Of a DNA stretch of 23,544 nt, positions 16,325 to 23,544 are shown one piece after another. Positions within the stretch are counted from its first letter, which is position 1; each line of letters starts with the position of its first letter. Under the pieces are notes generated by a model. The model saw only the letters and a list, made by a program, of their open reading frames with translations, was not told the origin of the DNA and searched no databases. The stretch is taken from contig JASLJL010000351.1 in assembly GCA_030152405.1 (NCBI GenBank), positions 1-23,544 on the forward strand, in the 5' to 3' direction. The position numbers and the translations under genes were made by a program. Source of the stretch: Gordonia sp. (in: high G+C Gram-positive bacteria) (lineage in GTDB: Bacteria; Actinomycetota; Actinomycetes; Mycobacteriales; Mycobacteriaceae).

Positions 16325-17950
16325 TCAGTGTGCGACAGCGCCCTCGGCTCCGACTCCGGTGAGGGAGCGGACCTCCATCTCCGCGTTCTTCGCGGGCTGG
16401 CCGCGATCCTTGGACGTCAGGGTGCCGACGATGCCGAGGACGAATGCGAGCGGAATCGAGATGATGCCGGGGTTCTCCAGCGGGAACCAGTGGAAGTCCG
16501 ATCCCTTGATCATCGACTTCGCGGTGCCCGACACGGCCGGGGAGAACACGATCAGCACGATGCAGGAGATCAGGCCGCCGTACATGCTCCACAGCGCGCC
16601 GCGGGTGTTGAAGCGTCGCCAGTACAGCGAGAACACGATCGTCGGCAGGTTGGCCGACGCCGCGACCGCGAACGCGAGGGCGACGAGGAACGCGATGTTC
16701 TGGCCGTTGGCCAGGATGCCGAGCACGATGCTGACGACGCCGAGGACCACCACGGTGATCCGCGAGACCCGCACCTGATCGGTCTCGGACGCCTTGCCGC
16801 GCTTGATGACCGACGCGTAGATGTCGTGGGCGAACGACGCGGAGGCCGTGATCGCCAGACCGGCGACGACCGCCAGGATGGTGGCGAACGCGACGGCTGA
16901 GATGACGCCGAGCAGCACTGTGCCGCCGAGTTCCAGCGCGAGCAGCGGTGCGGCGGCGTTCTCGCCGCCTGCAGCGGCGAGGATCTTGTCCGGGCCGACG
17001 AGGGCTGCGGCGCCGTAGCCGAGGACCAGGGTGAACAGGTAGAATGCGCCGATCAGCGAGATCGCCCAGACCACCGATCGGCGGGCCTCCTTGGCGGTCG
17101 GGACGGTGTAGAAGCGCATCAGGACGTGGGGCAGGCCCGCGGTGCCGAGGACGAGCGCCAGACCGAGCGACAGGAAGTTGATCTTCGACTCGGTGGACCC
17201 GCCGTACTTGGCGCCGGGCGCCAGGACGTCGCGCGCGCCGGTCTTGGTGTCGGAGGTGAACATGCTCTGGGCTTCACCCATGATGTGCGAGATGTTGAAG
17301 CCGAACTTGATCAGCACGATCGCAGTCATGATCGCGGCGCCCGCGATCAGCAGGACGGCCTTGATGATCTGCACCCAGGTGGTGCCCTTCATGCCGCCGA
17401 TCAGCACGTACACGATCATCAGGACGCCGACGACGGCGATGACGATGGACTGGCCGGTGCGGTCGTGGATGTTGAGCAGAAGCGCGACGAGGCCGCCCGC
17501 GCCGGCCATCTGGGCGAGCAGGTAGAACAGCGAGACGACCAGCGTCGAGATCGCGGCGGCCATGCGGACCGGCCGTTCCTTGAGGCGGAAGCTCAGGACG
17601 TCGGCCATGGTGAACCGGCCGGTGTTGCGCAGGAGCTCGGCCACCAGGAGGAGTGCGACCAGCCAGGCGACGAGGAAGCCGATCGAGTAGAGGAAGCCGT
17701 CGTATCCGTACACGGCGATCGCGCCCGCGATGCCGAGGAAGCTGGCTGCGGACAGGTAGTCGCCCGCGATGGCGATGCCGTTCTGCGGCCCGGAGAATCC
17801 GCCGCCCGCGGTGAAGAACTCCGACGCCGAGGCGTTCTTGCGGCTGGCGCGGATGACCACGAACATCGTCACCGCGACGAACGCGACGAAGATCGAGATG
17901 TTGACCGCGGGATTGCCTACGGCCTCTGCTGCGGCGATGGTGTGGATCAT
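16325..17950 (-). CDS. actP: Cation:acetate/monocarboxylate symporter (SSS family)
   Basis: Sodium:solute symporter of 541 residues, ActP/MctC type, importing acetate or related monocarboxylates with a cation. The helix 1-2 motif IAIAGDYLSAASFLGIAG (about 59-76) is typical, and GTAGLPHVLMRFYTVP lies mid-protein. About 13 membrane segments. The ATG overlaps the stop of the DUF485 gene (ATGA) and has GGAGG 7 bases upstream; longer readings of the frame run into that gene and are not family-like. The DUF485-actP pair is the usual arrangement for this transporter. The neighbouring LytTR operator-like repeat and CRP-like site suggest control by carbon source. Acetate, propionate and pyruvate are all plausible substrates. 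Confidence 0.92.
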   Translation of the reverse strand: MIHTIAAAEAVGNPAVNISIFVAFVAVTMFVVIRASRKNASASEFFTAGGGFSGPQNGIAIAGDYLSAASFLGIAGAIAVYGYDGFLYSIGFLVAWLVALLLVAELLRNTGRFTMADVLSFRLKERPVRMAAAISTLVVSLFYLLAQMAGAGGLVALLLNIHDRTGQSIVIAVVGVLMIVYVLIGGMKGTTWVQIIKAVLLIAGAAIMTAIVLIKFGFNISHIMGEAQSMFTSDTKTGARDVLAPGAKYGGSTESKINFLSLGLALVLGTAGLPHVLMRFYTVPTAKEARRSVVWAISLIGAFYLFTLVLGYGAAALVGPDKILAAAGGENAAAPLLALELGGTVLLGVISAVAFATILAVVAGLAITASASFAHDIYASVIKRGKASETDQVRVSRITVVVLGVVSIVLGILANGQNIAFLVALAFAVAASANLPTIVFSLYWRRFNTRGALWSMYGGLISCIVLIVFSPAVSGTAKSMIKGSDFHWFPLENPGIISIPLAFVLGIVGTLTSKDRGQPAKNAEMEVRSLTGVGAEGAVAH

Positions 17951-18315
17951 CGGGTGGCCTCCGTTGCGTCTGCGTAGCCGCCGTCGGCGAACTTCTGGCG
18001 GATCGCTTCCGCCTGGGGATCGAGGTCGCGGTTCGCGAAGCGCACGTACGCGAACGTGATGCCGAACGTGGTGACGAACTGCAGGAGCCCGAGGATCAGC
18101 CCGACGTTGATGTTCCCCCACACCTTGGTGGCCATGAAGTCGTGCGCGAACGCGCCGAGCAGCACGTACACGCCGTACCAGATGAGGAAGAACGCCGACA
18201 TCGGGAAGATGAAGCGGCGCAGGGTGGCGCGCAGCTTCGTGAACTCGGGGCTCGCTTGGGCTACGAGGAACTCGTCTGGCGACGGCTCGAGCCTGGCGGG
18301 AGGCTGGTCGGACAC
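17947..18315 (-). CDS. DUF485 membrane protein, symporter partner
   Basis: Small membrane protein of 122 residues with two hydrophobic segments (about 38-57 and 70-90) and short cytoplasmic ends, typical of the DUF485 family found before acetate symporters (yjcH next to actP in E. coli). The N-terminus contains ASPEFTKLRATLRRFIFP, a family-like entry to helix 1. GTG start with AAGGAG 6 bases upstream. It overlaps actP by four bases, so the two products are made together. Role in symporter function is inferred from constant linkage only. Confidence 0.9.
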   Translation of the reverse strand: MSDQPPARLEPSPDEFLVAQASPEFTKLRATLRRFIFPMSAFFLIWYGVYVLLGAFAHDFMATKVWGNINVGLILGLLQFVTTFGITFAYVRFANRDLDPQAEAIRQKFADGGYADATEATR

Positions 18316-18365
18316 TGCGGACTCCTTAGTCGCGTATGGGAAAGAGCTCGACTAGAAGTCTGCGA

Positions 18366-18381
18366 TGAGAGGTGAGTCACA
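18366..18381. promoter_or_regulatory. CRP/GlxR-like site upstream of DUF485-actP
   Basis: TGAGA-GGTGAG-TCACA matches the CRP consensus TGTGA-N6-TCACA in 9 of 10 arm bases. It lies 51-66 bases before the DUF485 GTG. CRP-family control of acetate uptake genes is known in related bacteria; here it is inference. Confidence 0.4.
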
Positions 18382-18416
18382 GAGAAGTGGAATCGTGACG
18401 TGGTGCGCTGCGTGCG

Positions 18417-18446
18417 GTGAGCGGTTCGTCCGAGCGGACGAACGGT
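18417..18446 (-). promoter_or_regulatory. Candidate LytTR operator upstream of DUF485-actP
   Basis: On the minus strand ACCGTTCGT (18446-18438) fits the LytTR half-site pattern [TA][AC][CA]GTTN[AG][TG] at every position. A second copy ACCGCTCAC (18425-18417), 7 of 9, follows in the same direction after 12 bases, the spacing described for this family. It begins directly after the upstream symporter stop and lies 102-131 bases before the DUF485 start. The LytTR regulator is encoded 2.1 kb away. Confidence 0.5.
18424..18443. terminator. Short hairpin after the second symporter gene
   Basis: GTTCGTCCG (18424-18432) and CGGACGAAC (18435-18443) form a 9-bp inverted repeat directly after the stop at 18447. 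It could end the kinase-regulator-symporter transcript, but it lies inside the LytTR-like repeat, so the symmetry may belong to a protein-binding site. Confidence 0.35.
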
Positions 18447-20171
18447 TCAGGACGGAGTGCGTTCGACGCCGGTTCCGAGCCCCTCGGGCACGTGCATGGC
18501 GGCGAAGATCGCGGCCACCCGCGAGGGGACGGTCCGCCGGGTGGCGAGGCTGACGCCGATCATCGTCGCGAACGTCAGCGGCACGGTGACGGCTGCCGGG
18601 TAGTCGGCGATGACGCCGGGCCAGCCTCCGAGTGCGTCGTCGGAGATCGCTTCGCCGACGACGAGGACCACGGCGGCGACGGAGGTGAGCCCGCCGACGA
18701 TCAGGCCCGCCACGGCGCCTGCCGCGGTGAGCCCGCGCCACCAGATGCCGAGGAGGAGCAGCGGGCAGAAGGTCGCGGCGGAGACGGCGAACACCAGACC
18801 CACCGACCTCGACAGTTCGAGCGACCCGGAACCGAGCGCGAGGCCGATCGGGATCAGACCGCCGATGACGGCCGATATCCGAAAGCTGCGCACGCCTGCC
18901 GGGAGGAGGTCGGTCGACATGACGCCCGAGATGCTGACGAGCAGACCCGACGACGTCGCGAGGAACGCGGCGACGGCGCCCGCTGCGACGAGGGCGGCGA
19001 GAAGTGTTCCCCACACCCCGGACAGAGCGGCCGCCGGGAGCAGGAGGACGGCGGCGTCGGTGTTGCCGGTCGAGAGGACCTGCGGGGTCCAGATGCGGGC
19101 GAGGGCGCCGAGGACCGTCGGGAACAGGTAGAACACGGACAGTGCGGCGATCACGTTGAGCGCAGTCCGGCGTGCGGCGCGTCCGTCGGGGTTCGTGTAG
19201 AAGCGGACGAGCACGTGAGGGAGTCCGACGGCCCCGAGGAACGTCGCGACCATCAGCGACAACACCTGGTACATCGGGTGGCCGCCCCCGAGTCCGCCTC
19301 CGGACTGCGCCCACTGCGCACCCGTCTGCGGCGCCGACGAGACGATCGGGGTGGCCGCCCCTTCGGCGAGGTGGATCGTCGACCCGCGCTCGACGACGAT
19401 CGAGCCGGACGGCGGCGCCTGCCCGTGGACCTCCCGGCCGTCGACGACTCCGTCGATCCGCACGCCGCTCGGGTCGGACACGGTCACCTCGACGGTCCGG
19501 CCGACGTCGACGGTGGTCGCCACCGGAACGTGCGGCGGCAGCGGGTCGCCGAGTGTGTCGGAGCTGTGGACGAACAGCATGCTGAGCGCGATCGCGGGCA
19601 CCGCCACCGCCGTGAGCTTGAGCCAGTACTGCACGGCCTGCGCGAACGTCACCGACCGCATGCCGCCGCCGACCACGTTGACGATCACCATCAGCCCGAT
19701 GACCAGGATTCCGATCCATGGCGGTATCCCGAGCAGGATGTCGAGCGCGAGGCCCGCACCCTGCAGTTGGGGAACCAGATAGAGCACGCAGATGGCGACC
19801 ACGACGATCATCGCGACGCGCCGAGCGCGGCGAGAGGCGAGGCGGAACTCCGCGAAGTCGGGGACCGTGTAGGCGCCGGACCTGCGCAGGGGAGCGGACA
19901 CGAACAGGAGCAGCGCGAGGTATCCCGCGGTGAATCCGATCGGGTACCAGAGGGCGTCGGCGCCGTACTTCGCGACGAGTCCGGCGACGCCGAGGAACGA
20001 GGCCGCGGACAGGTACTCGCCCGCGATGGCGGCGGCGTTCCATCCGGGGCCGATGCTGCGGGAGGCCACGAGGAAGTCGGAGGTCGAGCGTGCGCCGCGT
20101 CCCGCGTAGGCGCCGGCCGCGAGTGTTCCCAGCGCCGCGGTGAGCACGGCCGCGAGAGTCCATCCGGTCAC
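18447..20171 (-). CDS. Second sodium:solute symporter with enlarged extracellular loop
   Basis: SSS-family transporter of 574 residues, related to the ActP-type protein next door: AAIAGEYLSAASFLGVAG at about 47-64 and FLGAVGLPHVLVRFYTNP at about 311-328 match its motifs. Unlike it, residues about 202-298 form a hydrophilic, Val/Thr/Gly-rich, beta-like insert between membrane segments, about twice as long as in the neighbour, ending in a Gly-rich run. The GTG overlaps the stop of the small upstream gene (GTGA). It is the last gene of the kinase-regulator-small protein-symporter unit. A carboxylate substrate is likely from family and context; the exact one is unknown. Confidence 0.88.
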   Translation of the reverse strand: MTGWTLAAVLTAALGTLAAGAYAGRGARSTSDFLVASRSIGPGWNAAAIAGEYLSAASFLGVAGLVAKYGADALWYPIGFTAGYLALLLFVSAPLRRSGAYTVPDFAEFRLASRRARRVAMIVVVAICVLYLVPQLQGAGLALDILLGIPPWIGILVIGLMVIVNVVGGGMRSVTFAQAVQYWLKLTAVAVPAIALSMLFVHSSDTLGDPLPPHVPVATTVDVGRTVEVTVSDPSGVRIDGVVDGREVHGQAPPSGSIVVERGSTIHLAEGAATPIVSSAPQTGAQWAQSGGGLGGGHPMYQVLSLMVATFLGAVGLPHVLVRFYTNPDGRAARRTALNVIAALSVFYLFPTVLGALARIWTPQVLSTGNTDAAVLLLPAAALSGVWGTLLAALVAAGAVAAFLATSSGLLVSISGVMSTDLLPAGVRSFRISAVIGGLIPIGLALGSGSLELSRSVGLVFAVSAATFCPLLLLGIWWRGLTAAGAVAGLIVGGLTSVAAVVLVVGEAISDDALGGWPGVIADYPAAVTVPLTFATMIGVSLATRRTVPSRVAAIFAAMHVPEGLGTGVERTPS

Positions 20172-20551
20172 CCGTCGACACCTGACGCGTCGTCGTCGGT
20201 GAGACGCATGAAGTCACGTTCGGCCTGCTCCGCGAGGCGCAGATAGAGCCGACCGGCCAGGTAGAGCACGGGATACGGTGCGACGCCGAGGATCAGCCAG
20301 TTGAGTCGGATCCCGAACAGGGTGGCGGTCGCGAACGGTTCGACGGTGGCGCCGAGGATCGGGACGGCGGCGAACAGGACGGCGACGGCGATACCGAGGC
20401 GCAGCGCCAGCGCGAGTTGGGCCCGCACGAGGCCCCGGACGAGGTGTTCGCCGACGCCGCTCTGCTCGGCCACCTGAACGCGAGTGCGCACCATGCGTGC
20501 GCCGCGTCGTTGCGACAGGACGACGCGTTCTCGAGGCGGGACGTCGGGCAC
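20168..20551 (-). CDS. Small two-helix membrane protein, likely symporter accessory subunit
   Basis: 127 residues with two hydrophobic segments (about 46-70 and 82-100), the second followed by the charged stretch RLYLRLAEQAERDF. The layout resembles the DUF485/DUF4212 small partners of SSS transporters, and it precedes and overlaps the second symporter exactly as the DUF485 gene does with actP. Direct similarity to those families is not obvious by eye. The GTG start lies 1 base after the regulator stop with only a weak G-rich ribosome site, so translation is probably coupled; ATG at codon 20 is an alternative. Confidence 0.78.
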   Translation of the reverse strand: MPDVPPRERVVLSQRRGARMVRTRVQVAEQSGVGEHLVRGLVRAQLALALRLGIAVAVLFAAVPILGATVEPFATATLFGIRLNWLILGVAPYPVLYLAGRLYLRLAEQAERDFMRLTDDDASGVDG

Positions 20552-20552
20552 G

Positions 20553-21353
20553 TCAGCCGCCCGTGGTCCCGCGGATGGTGCGCATCGGATCGCGGACCAG
20601 GCGGTCTTTGAGCTCGCGCACCTGGCGGCGGCTGACGGGGAGTTCCACGGCGGCCGATCGGCCGTTGGCCTGTACCCGAACCATAGTCGTCGCGCCCGCC
20701 GAGCGGAGTCCGACCACCATCGGCAGGTTGACCAGATAACTGCGGTGCACGCGTGCGAAACCGGCCGGTCGCCAGCGTGTCTCGAGCGTCGACAGGGTCA
20801 CCCGGACCAGGTGTGCGCCGGTGTCGGTGTGCAGTCGCGCGTAGTCGCCGACGGCCTCCACCCAGGAGATCGCATCGCGTCGCACCAGGGACGTGACCCC
20901 ACCGGACTCGACGGGGATCACGTCGTCGGCCTCTGCGGTCTCGCCCGACTTGGACTCGGTCGGCGACTGCTCGTCGGGGGCGGGCGTCAGATGCGCGACG
21001 ACGCGGTCGATCGCCTGGTTCAGCCGAGCATCGCGCAGCGGCTTGAGCAGATAGTCGAGCGCGCCGATCTCGAACGCGTCGACGGCACGGTCGTCGTGCG
21101 CGGTGACGAACACGATGGGCGGCGGCGACGCGTAGTTGGCGAGGACGCCTGCGAGTTCCATGCCGGACAGGCCCGGCATGGAGATGTCGAGGAAGACGGC
21201 GTCGACGTCGTGGTCGGAGAGCTCGCGGAGCGCGCTGGTCGCGTCGGAGGCGGTCAGCACGGTGGAGACGGCGTCGTGCCGGTCGAGGAGGTAGGCGAGT
21301 TCGTCGAGTGCGGGCGTCTCGTCGTCGACGGCGAGGACGGTCAGTCCGGTCAT
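20553..21353 (-). CDS. LytTR-family response regulator
   Basis: Transcription regulator of 266 residues. The receiver domain (1-120) has the acid pocket D10/D11, phosphoacceptor D56 (FLDISMPG), T84 and K104. An acidic Ser/Glu-rich linker (about 122-150) leads to a LytTR DNA-binding domain (about 150-255) with the typical FARVHRSYLVNL. The ATG overlaps the kinase stop (ATGA), so the pair is co-translated. LytTR regulators bind paired direct repeats; two matching repeats lie in this window at 18417-18446 and 22700-22730. Kinase-LytTR pairs next to carboxylate transporters (e.g. E. coli pyruvate-sensing BtsSR and YpdAB) support a role in carboxylate uptake. Confidence 0.93.
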   Translation of the reverse strand: MTGLTVLAVDDETPALDELAYLLDRHDAVSTVLTASDATSALRELSDHDVDAVFLDISMPGLSGMELAGVLANYASPPPIVFVTAHDDRAVDAFEIGALDYLLKPLRDARLNQAIDRVVAHLTPAPDEQSPTESKSGETAEADDVIPVESGGVTSLVRRDAISWVEAVGDYARLHTDTGAHLVRVTLSTLETRWRPAGFARVHRSYLVNLPMVVGLRSAGATTMVRVQANGRSAAVELPVSRRQVRELKDRLVRDPMRTIRGTTGG

Positions 21354-22588
21354 CGCGAATGGGCCTCTCTGCTGTCGACTGCGGGCTCGACACGGATCCC
21401 GGACGCGAACTTGGGAATCCGCATGCTCACCTTGGTGCCCGCGCCGACCGCCGTGTCGACCACTAGACCGTAGTCGTTGCCGAACGCCGACCGCAGTCGT
21501 TGGTCCACATTCGTCAGGCCGACATGTGCGCCGTCGGATTCGCGGGGACCCGCCGGGTCCAGGGCGTCGATGGCCCCGGTTCGCAGGATCTCCGGGTCCA
21601 TGCCCACGCCGTCGTCCTCGATGGAGAGGACGCAGTCGGGTCCGGCGTTGCGGGCGATGATGCTGATGGTTCCGCTCTTGCGGCCGGCGAGGCCGTGGCG
21701 GACGGCGTTCTCGACGAGCGGCTGCAGCGCGAGAAAGGGGACGACCACGCCGAGGACTTCGGGCGACACCTGGAGCTTCACCGTGAGGCCCGGACCGAAA
21801 CGGGCCCGCTCGAGGGTGAGATACCGGTCGATGTTGCGGAGTTCGTCGGCGAGCGCGGTGTATTCACCCGCTGCGCGGAACGAATAGCGGGTGAAGTCGG
21901 CGAAGTCGAGGATCAGTTCGCGTGCCCGGTCGGGGTCGGTGCGGACGAACGACGCGATGGTTCCGAGTGCGTTGTAGATGAAGTGCGGGCTGATCTGTGC
22001 GCGCAGGGCGAGGACCTCGGCGCGGTCGAGCCGGGCCCGAGACGCGTCGAGTTCGGCGAGCTGCAGTTGGCTCGCCGCGTACCGCGCCACCTCGGTGATC
22101 GCGCCGATCCGGCCGGGCCCCGGCTCGTCGAACGAAGCGACCACCAGGACTCCGGCGCTGATGTCGTCGGTGAGCAGCGGCGTCGCCAACAGGTGACGAG
22201 CGAGGGCCGCAGTTCCGCCGGGGCCTCGCTCGACGGCGGGCCGCTGGTCGCGCAGCGCGGTCGCCGCCAGAGCCGCCGATGCCGCGAGGACCGGCGCCGT
22301 CCACAGATCGGCGTCGCCGTCGGACGCGAGGAGTTCGGCATCAGGCCCGTACAGTGCGACGCCGTCGGCCGCAGTCAGCGCTAGCAGCGGTCCGACCGCC
22401 TCGGCCGCCGACGCCTCGGTGAGCCCGTCTCGCAACGGCCGGGCTGCCAGGGCCGCCGTCTGGAGAGTGTCGTAGACGGCCCGCTCGTGCGGTGTCGTCA
22501 CCACGTTCCGCGTCCGCAGCGCGATGGCGATCAGCAACGCCGCCAACGCGGTCCCGAGGATCGCGATCGCGATCAATTCGCCCGACAT
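21350..22588 (-). CDS. LytS-type sensor histidine kinase with GAF-like domain
   Basis: Membrane kinase of 412 residues partnering the LytTR regulator. One N-terminal membrane helix (about 5-23) is followed by a GAF-like sensor region (about 40-170), a short coiled stretch, and the LytS/YehU-type kinase domain with phospho-accepting H202 in [12 protein letters not shown]294 ([12 protein letters not shown]) and ATP-lid D325 (EDDGVGMD). It lacks the multi-helix 5TM sensor of classical LytS, so the signal is probably sensed in the cytoplasm. ATG 22588 is chosen because it starts directly at the membrane helix; a TTG 25 codons earlier gives a polar, Asp/Pro-rich extension. First gene of the operon, divergent from phoA (165 bp between starts). 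Confidence 0.9.
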   Translation of the reverse strand: MSGELIAIAILGTALAALLIAIALRTRNVVTTPHERAVYDTLQTAALAARPLRDGLTEASAAEAVGPLLALTAADGVALYGPDAELLASDGDADLWTAPVLAASAALAATALRDQRPAVERGPGGTAALARHLLATPLLTDDISAGVLVVASFDEPGPGRIGAITEVARYAASQLQLAELDASRARLDRAEVLALRAQISPHFIYNALGTIASFVRTDPDRARELILDFADFTRYSFRAAGEYTALADELRNIDRYLTLERARFGPGLTVKLQVSPEVLGVVVPFLALQPLVENAVRHGLAGRKSGTISIIARNAGPDCVLSIEDDGVGMDPEILRTGAIDALDPAGPRESDGAHVGLTNVDQRLRSAFGNDYGLVVDTAVGAGTKVSMRIPKFASGIRVEPAVDSREAHSR

Positions 22589-22595
22589 GTGTTCG

Positions 22596-22601
22596 ACCGT
22601 A
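22596..22601 (-). promoter_or_regulatory. Candidate -10 box for the kinase-regulator-symporter operon
   Basis: Minus-strand TACGGT fits TANNNT and ends 7 bases before the kinase ATG, which has no Shine-Dalgarno sequence, suggesting a leaderless mRNA. No clear -35. Confidence 0.3.
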
Positions 22602-22675
22602 TCCCGCCGGTCAGGAGCATCGGGCTCGTCGAGCGGAGGCGAGATGTCGCCGTGGACGTGCAACGAGCAGTCGCC

Positions 22676-22689
22676 TCGGTGATCACCGA
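22676..22689. promoter_or_regulatory. 14-bp perfect palindrome in the kinase-phoA gap
   Basis: TCGGTGATCACCGA reads the same on both strands. It lies 88 bases before the kinase start and 65 bases before the phoA start, a suitable place for a dimeric repressor or activator. No regulator family is recognised. Confidence 0.35.
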
Positions 22690-22699
22690 CTGTATGTCA

Positions 22700-22730
22700 C
22701 CTGTTCAACCGACCGGTTCCGTCAGTTCAT
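22700..22730 (+). promoter_or_regulatory. GTTCA direct repeat: LytTR-like or Pho-box-like site before phoA
   Basis: TCAGTTCAT (22722-22730) fits the LytTR half-site pattern at all 9 positions; CCTGTTCAA (22700-22708) fits 6 of 9, in the same direction after 13 bases. The two GTTCA words are exactly 22 bp (two 11-bp units) apart, which also resembles actinobacterial phosphate-regulator boxes. It ends 23 bases before the phoA ATG. Confidence 0.4.
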
Positions 22731-22753
22731 ATGCGACTGTTGCCATACGTCCA

Positions 22754-23544
22754 TGGCTCAGAAACACGGCATTCAGAAGGTGCGCGCGATCAGCGCACTC
22801 GGCGCAGTGGCGATCCTCGGCGTCGCGGGCGTCCTCGGCGCCTGCTCGTCCGACGACGCGGTCGGCAACGACGGCGACACGGTCGCGGGCGTCGACATCC
22901 AGCGCGCGGCTACCGGCGACATCACCCAGAACGGCGGCGCGCGTCGACTGTCCGGGGATCAGACCCAGATGATCTCCGACTCGATCCAGAAGTCGGGCGC
23001 GAAGAACGTCATCCTGATCATCGGTGACGGCACCGCGAACCAGGAGTACACGCTGGCGCGCGATTACGAGTACGGCGCGGCGGGTCAGCTGCCCGGCATC
23101 GACCAGCTGCCGTTCAGCGGCGACTACACCACGTACTCGCTGAACAAGGACTCGCACAAGCCCACCTATGTGACCGACTCGGCGGCGTCGGGCTCGGCGT
23201 GGTCGACCGGAACGAAGACCTACAACGGCGGTATCAGCGTCGATGTCAACGGCAAGGCGCAGCGCTCGATCCTGGAGATCGCCAAGGCGAACGGACTCAA
23301 GACCGGCGATGTCACCACCACCGAACTGCAGGACGCCACCCCGGCCGTCCAGGTGGCGCACGTGTCGCAGCGCAAGTGCTACGGCCCGAAGGCCACGCTC
23401 GAGAAGTGCCCCGAGAACGCCCTGGAGAATGGTGGGCTCGGCTCCATCACCGAGCAGCTGCTCGCGGCACGTCCCGATGTGACGCTCGGCGGCGGCTGGG
23501 AGACCTTCACCGAGGCCGCGACGGCAGGCGATTACAAGGGCAAG
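22754..23544 (+). CDS. phoA: Alkaline phosphatase PhoA, lipoprotein form (5' part)
   Basis: Hydrolyses phosphate monoesters outside the cell. 263 codons are present and the C-terminus lies beyond the window. Signal peptide with lipobox VLGAC (Cys31) makes it a membrane-anchored lipoprotein. Active-site features match E. coli PhoA: metal ligand D92 (ILIIGDG), nucleophile S143 in [14 protein letters not shown]194 and T196 in ELQDATPA, and the cysteine pair C209/C219 in [13 protein letters not shown] at the place of the E. coli disulfide. The stretch from there to ADVTLGGG-like sequence is strikingly close to the E. coli protein. The ATG has no Shine-Dalgarno sequence; no in-frame start lies just upstream. 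Phosphate-starvation control is expected from the family, and a repeat upstream may serve it. Confidence 0.95.

Noticed and set aside
18417..20246. A 609-codon open frame on the plus strand opposite the second symporter
   Set aside because: It mirrors the codon pattern of the clear symporter gene, has a repetitive charged composition, and has no ribosome site or recognisable domain.
1..23544. A defence island, biosynthetic cluster or CRISPR array
   Set aside because: All genes belong to ordinary transport, lipid, fatty-acid, amidase and regulatory families; no spacer arrays, nucleases, toxin-antitoxin pairs or integrases were seen.

Overview
The window is GC-rich and densely packed, with many stop/start overlaps (ATGA, GTGA, TGATG) and frequent GTG starts. 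It looks like an actinobacterium of the Mycobacteriales. The order CDC48-like ATPase - pssA - psd matches the Mycobacterium tuberculosis Rv0435c-Rv0436c-Rv0437c block as I remember it. A Gordonia/Rhodococcus-type host is my best guess, not a proof. No tRNA, rRNA, CRISPR array or complete IS element was seen, and no gene-free stretch exceeds 300 bases.

Region 1 (1-5442, minus strand) is an Mrp/Mnh multisubunit cation/proton antiporter operon, read mnhA-B fusion, mnhC, mnhD, mnhE (cut by the window edge). All junctions are 4-base overlaps. A divergent small lipoprotein follows (5522-5944, plus). Region 2 (5989-9972, minus) is the phosphatidylethanolamine block: psd, pssA and a two-AAA-domain CDC48-like ATPase, very tightly spaced. 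Region 3 (10089-13024, minus) holds a START-like (SRPBCC) protein and a pair of acyl-CoA dehydrogenase subunits. A 76-bp MITE-like element with a 5-bp target duplication lies just after the second dehydrogenase gene. Region 4 (13092-16258, plus) carries an amidase-signature enzyme and a 14-TM DHA2-type MFS exporter, separated by a palindromic repeat. A 17-bp perfect hairpin forms a bidirectional terminator after the exporter.

Region 5 (16325-22588, minus) is the most interesting part. A LytS-type histidine kinase and a LytTR response regulator are translationally linked to a small membrane protein and a sodium:solute symporter. A second pair of the same design follows (DUF485 protein plus an ActP-type acetate/monocarboxylate symporter). 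The gap before that second pair contains a direct repeat that fits the LytTR operator pattern with 12-bp spacing, plus a CRP-like site. A second LytTR-like repeat with 13-bp spacing lies in the divergent gap between the kinase gene and phoA. I infer one two-component system controlling two carboxylate uptake systems and possibly itself. The window ends inside phoA, a lipoprotein alkaline phosphatase very like the E. coli enzyme.
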